NCBI GenBank assembly: GCA_945897075.1
Contig: CAMDEX010000002.1
Coordinates: 1 to 64,000 of the forward strand
Length of the DNA stretch: 64,000 nt
Origin: Litorilinea aerophila
GTDB lineage: Bacteria > Chloroflexota > Anaerolineae > Caldilineales > Caldilineaceae
Direction: 5' to 3'
Part shown: positions 29,428 through 39,001 of the stretch, in pieces
Position numbering within the stretch: the first letter of the stretch is position 1
Layout of the letters: every line of letters begins with the position of its first letter
Made by a program: the position numbers and the translations under genes
Notes under the pieces: generated by a model
Told to the model about the DNA's origin: nothing
The model's input: the letters and a program-made list of their open reading frames with translations, nothing else
Database searches by the model: none

Positions 29428-29777
29428 GGTTGAGCCTCCTGCCGAAGGAAGTCTGTCAATCGCCGCTCGGCGATCTCAAGTTCCTTCTTCGGCGTCTTTT
29501 GTGTCTTCTTCAAGAACGCATGCAAAAGGATGAATCTGCGTCCTGTGTAAGCCATGTAAATCACACGATACGCGTTCCGACCGACGGGCACTCGCAATTC
29601 CCAGAGCTTATCTTGGAGATGCTTCACGTAAGGAGTGCCAATCTGTAGACCGAACTCCTCGAGCAGCCCAACGGTCTGCACGATACGAGCGCGGTCTGCG
29701 AGCGGCAATTGATCCAAGAAGTCTTCTACCGGCACACGTCCGCGTGCGTCTATGTAGCTTTCGACTGTCCAATCCAT
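29424..29777 (-). CDS. HigB/RelE-like toxin (phage Gp49-like)
   Basis: DFLDQLPLADRARIVQTVGLLEEFGLQIGTPYVKHLQDKLWELRVPVGRNAYRVIYMA; overlaps the antitoxin start by 4 nt. Confidence 0.88.
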   Translation of the reverse strand: MDWTVESYIDARGRVPVEDFLDQLPLADRARIVQTVGLLEEFGLQIGTPYVKHLQDKLWELRVPVGRNAYRVIYMAYTGRRFILLHAFLKKTQKTPKKELEIAERRLTDFLRQEAQP

Positions 29778-29847
29778 AGGCTCACTATAGCATATTTACT
29801 ATAAACAATCAAGGCGAAGTCTTCACTTTCTCGTATCCAAAGCTCCC

Positions 29848-29915
29848 CGACGGGGGCGGGTTTCGATGTTCTCCGCTTCCAGCGCCAGGCGGACCGCCTC
29901 GTTGACTGCGCTTCG
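29848..29915 (-). pseudogene. Relic of DegT aminotransferase C-terminus (relic 2)
   Basis: Reverse strand encodes AVRLALEAENIETRP, matching RLALEAENIEARP of the intact gene. Confidence 0.7.
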
Positions 29916-29924
29916 GGTTTCTCG

Positions 29925-30314
29925 TTAGCGATTCCAATCCTCAATGGTTAATCCTGGTACCTTCTCGAAATCCCTGCGGTTGCTTGTGACCAACGTCCCC
30001 CCAACCGCCAACACGATGGCGGCAATACGCAGGTCTTGCGTGCCTATACGTATTCTCTGATCACGGAACTTCTGTAACGTCGCCGCTGCTGCTGGTGTAA
30101 AAGGCAACACATTGACTTGCGCAAAATAGCGCACGGTAGCCAGCAGTCGATCATAGGCCAGCAGCAAGTCATCTCCTTCGCTTGCCTGATCGACAGCAAC
30201 CAACCGGCCTCTCACTTGTTCGCGCAAAGTGACAACAGTCGTGAAGACCAGATCAGGTGACACGGAAGTAAGTCGCCGCAACACGGACTCTCGCCCCATT
30301 TGTTGATGCGTCAC
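29925..30314 (-). CDS. PIN-domain (VapC-like) toxin; N-terminus uncertain
   Basis: TVVTLREQVRGRL...RIRIGTQDLRIAAIVLAVGGTLVTSNRRDFEKVPGLTIEDW; upstream codons read YVLDTDT without a usable start. Confidence 0.8.
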   Translation of the reverse strand: MTHQQMGRESVLRRLTSVSPDLVFTTVVTLREQVRGRLVAVDQASEGDDLLLAYDRLLATVRYFAQVNVLPFTPAAAATLQKFRDQRIRIGTQDLRIAAIVLAVGGTLVTSNRRDFEKVPGLTIEDWNR

Positions 30315-30655
30315 CGTATCCGTATCGAGGACATACTGCGGCGTAGTCTCGCCGCCAGCCTCTCAGCGGCACGCTCAACATAGATTTCTTGCAGCATTGG
30401 TTGCAGTGTTGCATCATCGGCAAATAAACCCGCTGTACCCAGCCACGGGTTTCTTTGCGCGCCTGGATCCGTCGAGGGTGTAGATACCTCAACCGAAGTC
30501 ACCTCGATCCCGCGCAGCCAATCTTCCAGCGTTAGTCGCAAACGTTCTAAGGCTTCGTGTCGCGTTCTCCCCTCCCCCCGACAGTCGGGGACGGCAGGTG
30601 CCACAGCAATGTACCTTCCAGTTGAGTGTTGTCGTAACATGACCGTGTATCTCAT
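30311..30655 (-). CDS. HicB-fold antitoxin-like partner of the PIN protein
   Basis: TGRYIAVAPAVPDCRGEGRTRHEALERLRLTLEDWL; GTGA overlap with the PIN ORF. Confidence 0.75.
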   Translation of the reverse strand: MRYTVMLRQHSTGRYIAVAPAVPDCRGEGRTRHEALERLRLTLEDWLRGIEVTSVEVSTPSTDPGAQRNPWLGTAGLFADDATLQPMLQEIYVERAAERLAARLRRSMSSIRIR

Positions 30656-30749
30656 CGCAAACCTCCAGTTCACGCGCCAACAAAAACTGAGCGATCATCC
30701 CATTATACGTACCCCAACCCAGCCGGTCAACCGTAGCGGGGCTGTTGCC

Positions 30750-31870
<1,121 letters not shown>

Positions 31871-31874
<4 letters not shown>

Positions 31875-32263
31875 AGGGGTCCACCCAACTCTTGCTCTAA
31901 CAGATCAATGAGTTCAACGATACTCATAGGAACTCCCGGTTCGATATGCTTCTCATCCTTTACATGCATATGATGTGGGAAATTGGGCAATCCCGGATGA
32001 TGGGGAGCATTGTCCCAACGCTTGCGCAGCCCCTGCTTCATAGAATCCATCCACTGGTAGCGATATTCAACGGTTCGCGTCTTCTCTTGATCGATCATAA
32101 AGAATTCAGCTACCTCTACGAAATCACCGTTAGCCAAACGCAGCCGTGCCCGAAAGAAACCCTTGTCATCCATGCCCCATTCCTGTAAAATTTCTGCATC
32201 GCTGACAGAAGGGCTGGTTACCAGTTTCAGCTTGATTGTGTTGAGGTATGCTTGGGAATCCAT
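31871..32263 (-). CDS. TumE/DUF6516-like toxin candidate
   Basis: VEVAEFFMIDQEKTRTVEYRYQWMD...RWDNAPHHPGLPNFPHHMHV. Confidence 0.7.
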
Positions 32264-32269
32264 GACGGG

Positions 32270-32584
32270 TTAGGAAGGCAAGGCATCAAGCCGAGAGCGA
32301 GCAGACAGCCACATCTGGTAGAATGCGCTCCATTCAAACAGATCGGCATCATCGCCCAATTCGCCTGAGCGGAAGAGTCGGTAGAATTCTTCAGAAGAGA
32401 GGCAAAAATTCTGTTCAAAGAGACGTAGCTTCTCTGCCAGGCTGTCAGCTTGCGCTTCAAGGCGAACCCGCTCCATGGATACGAGTTTGTCGATAGTTGC
32501 ATCTATTGTGCTGCTCTGATAGCCTGTTTGATACAAGCGGGCCAATGACTGAATTTTTGTGAGCGTTTGTGTGCTGACGGCCAT
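32270..32584 (-). CDS. Coiled-coil partner (antitoxin candidate) of the TumE-like protein
   Basis: 104 aa helical protein directly upstream on the same strand. Confidence 0.65.
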   Translation of the reverse strand: MAVSTQTLTKIQSLARLYQTGYQSSTIDATIDKLVSMERVRLEAQADSLAEKLRLFEQNFCLSSEEFYRLFRSGELGDDADLFEWSAFYQMWLSARSRLDALPS

Positions 32585-32698
32585 CGCAGTCCCCTCGGTT
32601 CATCCGCATCTATCGGTTGCTGTCGGACACAGTCATTATACTCGACTTATTCATCTGCGCGAAGCAACAGACTTCTGCTCGAAGGCATCCAAATGATG

Positions 32699-33352
32699 TC
32701 AAAGGTGTTTTCCATCTTCCAATTTGCGAATTACACGAGCTGGTGTACCGACCGCCACAACGCCAGACAGAACATTTTTCGTCACCACAGAACCAGCGCC
32801 GATCACAGACCAATCGCCCACAGAACGCTGAGGAATGACCGTAGCACCGATACCGACCAATGTCCCTACACCAATCCGCACATCACCACCCAAATGGACA
32901 CCGGGGGCAATATGGGCGTGATCGCCGATGTGATTGTGGTGGTCGACGGTACACCCCGTGTTTAGAATTGCATTCACACCGATTCTGCTACCGGTGTTCA
33001 CCACAACACCAGCACAAACTACGCTGCCAAGACCAATTGACACATTTAAGGCAATGACTGCATCTGGATGGCAAGCCAAAGCAAAAGTCTCACCACGCGC
33101 CAGCAAATCAGTATAAAGCCTGTGGCGAACTCTATTGTTCCCGATTCCAACCACAACAGCGTCGTGTTCAATCCGGGCCAGTTCGGCTATTTTTCCCAAG
33201 ACTGGCAAACCCAAAGCTGTTTTTCCCAGCAGATCAGGGTCATCATCCAAATACCCGATGGGATGCGCAGCACGACCAGACGACTGTATATGCAGCAAGA
33301 TATCGGCCACTACCTGGGCATGACCGCCTGCCCCCAAGATGACAATTCTCAT
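32699..33352 (-). CDS. NeuD/PglD-like sugar O-/N-acetyltransferase (left-handed beta helix)
   Basis: VILGAGGHAQVVADIL, TGSRIGVNAILNTGCTVDHHNHIGDHAHIAPGVHLGGDVRIG. Confidence 0.92.
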   Translation of the reverse strand: MRIVILGAGGHAQVVADILLHIQSSGRAAHPIGYLDDDPDLLGKTALGLPVLGKIAELARIEHDAVVVGIGNNRVRHRLYTDLLARGETFALACHPDAVIALNVSIGLGSVVCAGVVVNTGSRIGVNAILNTGCTVDHHNHIGDHAHIAPGVHLGGDVRIGVGTLVGIGATVIPQRSVGDWSVIGAGSVVTKNVLSGVVAVGTPARVIRKLEDGKHL

Positions 33353-33439
33353 TGGCTAGGACTCACTACCCATAAATTCGCTCGCCGTCGCCTGCCCGGC
33401 CTGGCTGATGCCCTCGCGCTAGTTTTCCAGACTACAATT

Positions 33440-33771
33440 TTAACATTTGGCGCAATCCAAGTCGAACTGCTCTACATATCGCTGCTCCAATTCGCCAACC
33501 ACGCGCAGGATGCGACGCTTATCTACCACCTGCAGTTGAAAAGCAGAACCGCCGAAGGCATACTCAAACCATTTTCGGGCGAGGGTTCCACCCGCAGCGT
33601 GTGCGGAAAGCGCAACGCAGAAAGCTGTGAAGTTAACGGTGCCACCAGTAACGTCGGCAAGCCGGGCGTGTCATCTTGGGCCACTACAGCTGGACGCCGT
33701 CCAGACTGCTCGCGTCCCACACCTCCCAAAGGCGGCGGCAGTTCCACCATGACAATGTCATTGCGTTTCAT
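33440..33771 (-). pseudogene. MazF/PemK-like toxin with a frameshift
   Basis: Frame 1: MKRNDIVMVELPPPLGGVGREQSGRRPAVVAQ...SAVLLFNCRW*; shifted frame continues FQLQVVDKRRILRVVGELEQRYVEQFDLDCAKC*. Confidence 0.8.
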
Positions 33772-34000
33772 GGAAAAATTCCTCGAAATTCATGAGCGCC
33801 TCAGCCGCTGCCATCTGCCAACTCTCTAATTCCATTGCCAATTCTTCGGGTATGTCCCGGGTATACAACAGGCGCTGACGGACAGCAAGCTGCGCATCCT
33901 TGGGCAATACTTGAAACGCAAGCCAGAAGATTTCCGTCTGCGCTTCTATAACACTCAGCGTTCCCGATTGGTTTTCTTGCTTTGCGAACAATATGTTCAT
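33758..34000 (-). CDS. Antitoxin-like partner of the MazF-like ORF
   Basis: 80 aa acidic helical ORF overlapping the MazF start by 14 nt. Confidence 0.65.
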   Translation of the reverse strand: MNILFAKQENQSGTLSVIEAQTEIFWLAFQVLPKDAQLAVRQRLLYTRDIPEELAMELESWQMAAAEALMNFEEFFHETQ

Positions 34001-34089
34001 TGATTCTCTATCCTTTGATCAAAATTGTCCCCATGCGATTACGATGTCCCAAGTCCGTTGCACCACAGGATTCCGCTCCGATTATACCC

Positions 34090-34533
34090 CTATTCGACGG
34101 TGCCTTGAAACTCGTCCATGGTTGCCTGTCCTGGTTGGCTGATGCCCTCGCGTGCGAAAATCTTCCAGACAGTCATCCCGATGATCTTAAGGTCCAACCA
34201 GACCGAGCAGTGATCCACATACCAGACATCCAGGGCGAACTTCTCTTCCCAGGAGATGGCATTGCGCCCGTTGACCTGCGCCCAGCCGGTGATACCGGGG
34301 CGCAGTGCGTGGCGTCGCGTCTGCTCCGGCGTGTAGAGCGGCAGGTAGCGCATGAGCAGCGGACGTGGCCCCACCAGCCCTTCGACTGCGCTCAGGACAG
34401 GCCTCATCTCCCCGCGCAGCACGTTCCAGAGTTCTGGCAGTTCATCCAGGCTGCTGCTGCGCAGGATCAGGGCAAGAATGGTGAGCAAGAGGTCGAAGAG
34501 CCGCTTTCCGATGCGACAATAGACGGTGGGCGT
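34090..34533 (-). pseudogene. PglC-like initiating sugar transferase with internal deletion and short repeat insertion
   Basis: [15 protein letters not shown] joins directly to [19 protein letters not shown]; insertion [10 protein letters not shown] before VGPRPLL; C-terminus [31 protein letters not shown] intact. Confidence 0.85.
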
Positions 34534-34612
34534 CTATTTTGTCTGCATGGGTTGCACACGGCCAAAACGTATCTACAGGGGAAGGCTTGCCATACCAACC
34601 GAGTACCACACG

Positions 34613-34966
34613 TCAGGACCGCTGCCAGGTACGGCCATCCTCGGTGAGGCGATACCCAGCCGGCGCTTCACCTGATTGGGCAGCGTGCCAGATCCCGGCA
34701 ACGGTGACACCGTCATCGCTCAAGGGGCGCAAATCGTCCCAACTGTAGGCGGTCAGAGCGTGTCGGAGGTTGACTCCGATCAGGTCAGGGATATGATTGG
34801 CGGCGATGGGCAGGGGGGAGTGGGCTGGGGAAGGGGTCGGGTATGCAGTGAATCCAAGCAGTTCCGCCACTGCAACGAAATCAGCAGCGCGAAACGTACC
34901 GCATTGCTGGGTGAAGAGCGCCTGCACCGATGCCGCCAACACTTGCCAGGGTTCCGTTGCTGCCAT
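34613..34966 (-). CDS. Hypothetical protein
   Basis: 117 aa ORF MAATEPWQVLAASVQALFTQQCG... Confidence 0.45.
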   Translation of the reverse strand: MAATEPWQVLAASVQALFTQQCGTFRAADFVAVAELLGFTAYPTPSPAHSPLPIAANHIPDLIGVNLRHALTAYSWDDLRPLSDDGVTVAGIWHAAQSGEAPAGYRLTEDGRTWQRS

Positions 34967-34984
34967 GGTACATAGCCTTTCTAT

Positions 34985-35110
34985 GCTAGAACAACTCTGC
35001 GGCCACGCTCTCACATCCCGGAAAGACGGGCTGCATGTGCATGAGTTTCCAGACGGGAGGGATCTTGATTTTTTTTGCTCCAACACCAGGCAGATCGTTT
35101 CTCCCAGAAT
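34985..35110 (-). pseudogene. Relic of DegT aminotransferase C-terminus (relic 3)
   Basis: Reverse strand reads LVLEQKKIKIPPVWKLMHMQPVFPGCESVAAELF*, cf. LALEAENIEARPVWKPMHLQPVFSGCETVGGGVAAEFF. Confidence 0.8.
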
Positions 35111-35192
35111 TGGGGACGGAAAGCGAACTGGTTGGAGAGATTGGTAAACGGATGCAGAAGATCCATGATGATTCCGATATGAAGACGAGTGT

Positions 35193-36128
35193 TTACTGCC
35201 CAGAAAACAAATCAGAAAGAAGCTTCCAGTCTTCGACCGATAACTGCCAGTCCAGTGCCCCAACATTCTCTTCAATGTGGAGCGGTTCGATTATCCCAAC
35301 CAATGCGGCAGAAACAGTAGGATTGTCCAGAATCCAGCGAATAGCAGTCTGAGAAGGTGACTTTCCATATTTGGCTCCAATTCCTCGCAACTGGTCGATC
35401 AATAGTAAGTTGCGCGCCAACGTATCTTCCTGGAAATTACCGTCTCGTCCCCGTTTGTCGGTGGCATCAAACTGCTCGACTGAACGGTACGCACCAGACA
35501 GAAGTCCCTTGGCCAGGACTCCATAAACCAACAAGCCTAGTCCAAGTTCGTCGCACAGAGCGAGATAGCCATTCTCAATATCACGCGAAAGCATGCTGTA
35601 CGGCATCTGAGCCGATATGACAAGGCCAGATGAGGCAGCTTCTCGGAGCAACGGCTCAGGGAAATTTGAGCAGCCAATGTAGCGCACTTTGCCTGCTTGT
35701 TGACACTTCGCCAAAGCGGCTAGAGTTTCCGCAAGGGGGGTAAGAGGATCAGGCCAATGGACCTGATAGAGCGGAATACAATCTATACGGAGGCGGCGCA
35801 AGCTAGCCTCAAGTGCATCAACGATATATAGTGCGCTGCTGTTTCGGCCAGTGTTGCCGTGTGAATCCCAAGACACGCCAAACTTGGTAGCAATGACAAC
35901 ATCATGCCGTTTTGCGCCCAGGGCTTTACTTAGGATTGTCTCAGAGTGACCAAAACCGTAGACATCGGCGGTATCAAAAAAGTTGATACCCAACTCCAGA
36001 CTACGTTGTATGGAAGCAATAGACGTAGAATCGTTGATCGGCCCCCAACCGTGCCCTCCAATAGCCCAACAACCAAAGCAAAGACGTGAAACGCGCAGAT
36101 CGGTTCGATCCAACTGTCGATATTCCAT
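35193..36128 (-). CDS. Aldo/keto reductase
   Basis: LRVSRLCFGCWAIGGHGWG, NFFDTADVYGFGHSETILSKAL, ALAKCQQAGKVRYIGCSNF. Confidence 0.92.
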   Translation of the reverse strand: MEYRQLDRTDLRVSRLCFGCWAIGGHGWGPINDSTSIASIQRSLELGINFFDTADVYGFGHSETILSKALGAKRHDVVIATKFGVSWDSHGNTGRNSSALYIVDALEASLRRLRIDCIPLYQVHWPDPLTPLAETLAALAKCQQAGKVRYIGCSNFPEPLLREAASSGLVISAQMPYSMLSRDIENGYLALCDELGLGLLVYGVLAKGLLSGAYRSVEQFDATDKRGRDGNFQEDTLARNLLLIDQLRGIGAKYGKSPSQTAIRWILDNPTVSAALVGIIEPLHIEENVGALDWQLSVEDWKLLSDLFSGQ

Positions 36129-36197
36129 TTTTCCCAAGCAACTTGAAAAGTCTACTTCGTGGTTGGCAAATTCTTGGTCCTACACAACATGCTCAAC

Positions 36198-36950
36198 CTA
36201 GGCCGGAGGAGCGTCCCGATTGGTGACAATTTCTGTGGCCCCAGGCGGAGGGTATGGCACGAGCTTATCCGTACGTCTGGAAACTCGTCGGAGTTCTGGT
36301 TCTGCTCCTAGCTTTACCAGTATTTTTTGGACGCTGGCTAGGGCGCGCTCGCGTGAGCCAATCGCGACGGCGGTCAGATAGATGAGATTGATATCCAAAG
36401 TCAGAGAATGATTGTCCACGTATAACAAACCAAGCCGACTCTTCCAGGGTCGAATCAATTGGTTATAGTCCAAGTCCGGGTCTTGGCTATCCTTCAGAAT
36501 TTCGTTCTCGTCCGAGAAAACTATGGACGCAATATCTGTAATTCCCGGACGCATACTAAGCAGCCGCTTCTCTTCTCTAGTGTAGATATCCGTTTCGCGC
36601 TTGACATTGGGCCGCGGCCCCACCAAACTCATGTCACCGCGCAGCACATTCCAGAGTTGCGATAATTCATCAAGCTTATAGGAACGTATGAACTGACCTA
36701 CACGTGTTATACGTGGATCTTTTGTTGACGTGGAATCCACTCCTGATTTGTCAGCGTTGATTACCATCGAACGCAATTTGACCATACGAAACAGTTTTTC
36801 ATTTTGTCCTACCCGTGTTGCAATGTAAAACGGTGAATGGAAATCCTGCAACCAGATAGCAACAATGGTGGGAATGAGAACCACGCTGCCGACAAGCAAT
36901 CCGAAAAATGACAAGACAACGTCCAAAAGCCTCTTCAACATACTCTTCAC
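36198..36950 (-). CDS. Undecaprenyl-phosphate sugar phosphotransferase (initiating transferase)
   Basis: KRLLDVVLSFFGLLVGSV, FRMVKLRSMV, YKLDELSQLWNVLRGDMSLVGPRP. Confidence 0.93.
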   Translation of the reverse strand: MKSMLKRLLDVVLSFFGLLVGSVVLIPTIVAIWLQDFHSPFYIATRVGQNEKLFRMVKLRSMVINADKSGVDSTSTKDPRITRVGQFIRSYKLDELSQLWNVLRGDMSLVGPRPNVKRETDIYTREEKRLLSMRPGITDIASIVFSDENEILKDSQDPDLDYNQLIRPWKSRLGLLYVDNHSLTLDINLIYLTAVAIGSRERALASVQKILVKLGAEPELRRVSRRTDKLVPYPPPGATEIVTNRDAPPA

Positions 36951-37933
36951 TCTTTCATCAGGCTGGAGACAACAGCGACGATATCACTAGGTTTCAGATA
37001 GTAAAGATCTTCCAGCACCTTGCTAGTGGGGGACGGCGCATCAGGCAATGTAAGTCGTCTCGGAGACGATTTCCACACGGAGGGGGCAATGCGTTCAGCA
37101 ACGCCGGCGATTACCTCACCCGCCAAGCCACAAGTTTTCCAGCCACCATCCACAGCGCAAAGACGACCAGTTTTTTGGACGGAATCGATCACTGGTGCAT
37201 AGTGAAGCGGATTGATCACGCGCAGATCGACGACTTCGCAGTCGATGCCTTCGGCAGCTAGTTGCTCTGCAGCTTGCAGGCATAACTGAGTAGAGAAGCT
37301 ACAGGCAACCAGAGTACAGTCGCTGCCCTGGCGCAACACCTGCGGACATTGAATGCTTAGGTCGATCTCCACAATCGGCGTAAACTCTTGTTCAATATCA
37401 TACAGCCAGCGATCATCAATGTAGAGAACAGGGTCGTCACATAGAATACTGGCGATAAGGAGATCCCGGGCATCTGCCGGTGTGGCAGGCATGACGACGC
37501 GTAAACCCGGGATATGCGCAAACCAGGAGTGAAGTGCCTGAGAATGTTGAGCGCCCTGTTCACCGCCCCGGTTGATAATGCCTCGAATCGTGACAGCTGG
37601 ATGAGCCTGACCGCCAAACATGTACGACCATTTGGCCGCCTGAGAGACGATCTGATCGATGGCCAGAATCATGAAATCCATGCGCGGATGTACAACCACA
37701 GGCCGATATCCACACAATGAGGCTCCTACTGCTGCTCCGGTTACAGCAACCTCTGAAACTGGACTATCAATGACCCGGTGTTTTCCAAATTCTAAGTCCA
37801 AGTCCTTCATGGATGCGCCTACATACCACGGACTCCACAAACCCTGTCCAAACACAAAGACCTTGGGATAATTCCTCATTGTGTACTGAAATGCAGCAAG
37901 AATGCCCTGCGCATATGTAAAAGAAGTCGCCAT
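36947..37933 (-). CDS. TPP-dependent dehydrogenase E1 beta-like / transketolase C-terminal-like subunit
   Basis: VIDSPVSEVAVTGAAVGASLCGYRPVV, DDPVLYIDDRWLYD, DCEVVDLRVINPL. Confidence 0.9.
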   Translation of the reverse strand: MATSFTYAQGILAAFQYTMRNYPKVFVFGQGLWSPWYVGASMKDLDLEFGKHRVIDSPVSEVAVTGAAVGASLCGYRPVVVHPRMDFMILAIDQIVSQAAKWSYMFGGQAHPAVTIRGIINRGGEQGAQHSQALHSWFAHIPGLRVVMPATPADARDLLIASILCDDPVLYIDDRWLYDIEQEFTPIVEIDLSIQCPQVLRQGSDCTLVACSFSTQLCLQAAEQLAAEGIDCEVVDLRVINPLHYAPVIDSVQKTGRLCAVDGGWKTCGLAGEVIAGVAERIAPSVWKSSPRRLTLPDAPSPTSKVLEDLYYLKPSDIVAVVSSLMKE

Positions 37934-37950
37934 CTATAATCCTCAAGTGA

Positions 37951-38997
37951 TCATGCGTAGACTAGATTGAGCAAAGCTGAAGTGTCTGGATACGGTGCTT
38001 GTTCCGCGCACCCCCACGCATCATTAATTGCTACCTGAACTTCAGCATCCAGGCCAATAAACTCTTCCGTCGATAGCCAACCAACAGCCTCTAATGCCTG
38101 TGCCAAACGACGTACAGGGTCTCTCTGTTTCCACAGGCCCAAGTCATCACTACGTCGAACACCCACATCGAGGTCTTCGCGAGGTCCTACATGACCACGC
38201 CAGCGATAGGTGACTGCTTCAATGAATGATGGTCCCTCAGCGTCTCTGGCGCGCTGAACAGCAATTTGTGCTGTCTTCGAGACAATTTGTATATCATTAC
38301 CCTCTATTACATGTGTAGGCATTCCGTGGGATCTGGCAAATCGAGCCACAGAATTAGCCGGCTGGCGAAGTGAAATATGCATATGGCTGGCAAAGAAGTT
38401 ATTTTCACAGACAAATAGGATCGGCAGTCTCATGGTTGCGGCTAAATTCAGAGATTCGTGCAATGCACCCTCTTCCATAGCACCATCGCCGAAATAGCTG
38501 ACGGCAATGTCGCCCTCCCCATCCATCTGAGCGGCTAAGGCTGCGCCGACAGCAATAGGCACCGACGCGGCCACAATGGGCACCGATCCAAGAAACCCAT
38601 GCGCAGAATCGTATAGATGCATAGAGCCACCCATACCCTTCGACGCCCCAGTTGCACGCCCTAAGACCTCAGCGAACAGTGCGAACACCGATCCCCCAGC
38701 AGCCAAAAAGTGACTATGGGAGCGATGGGCACCGAATATCCGATCACTGGGACGAAGCTGGCTGGAGATCCCGACAGCTATCGCTTCCTGCCCAATACCC
38801 AAATGAGCAGGACAATGCACCTTCCCTGCCGTGATCATGTCGCCGATACGTTCTTCTGCTTTACGGATAACAAGCATTGCGCGTAGCTGATCAATCAATT
38901 GTTGGGGAGTCGCATCAACAACATTGATTGGCTGGCAATAGTTGGTCGCGCTATCCAACTGATCGGGAAGTTCCAATAAACTTTGTTCAACATACAT
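37951..38997 (-). CDS. TPP-dependent dehydrogenase E1 alpha-like subunit
   Basis: HLGIGQEAIAVGI, GSMHLYD, YFGDGAMEEGALHESLNLAATMRLPILFVCENN. Confidence 0.93.
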   Translation of the reverse strand: MYVEQSLLELPDQLDSATNYCQPINVVDATPQQLIDQLRAMLVIRKAEERIGDMITAGKVHCPAHLGIGQEAIAVGISSQLRPSDRIFGAHRSHSHFLAAGGSVFALFAEVLGRATGASKGMGGSMHLYDSAHGFLGSVPIVAASVPIAVGAALAAQMDGEGDIAVSYFGDGAMEEGALHESLNLAATMRLPILFVCENNFFASHMHISLRQPANSVARFARSHGMPTHVIEGNDIQIVSKTAQIAVQRARDAEGPSFIEAVTYRWRGHVGPREDLDVGVRRSDDLGLWKQRDPVRRLAQALEAVGWLSTEEFIGLDAEVQVAINDAWGCAEQAPYPDTSALLNLVYA

Positions 38998-39001
38998 GGA
39001 A

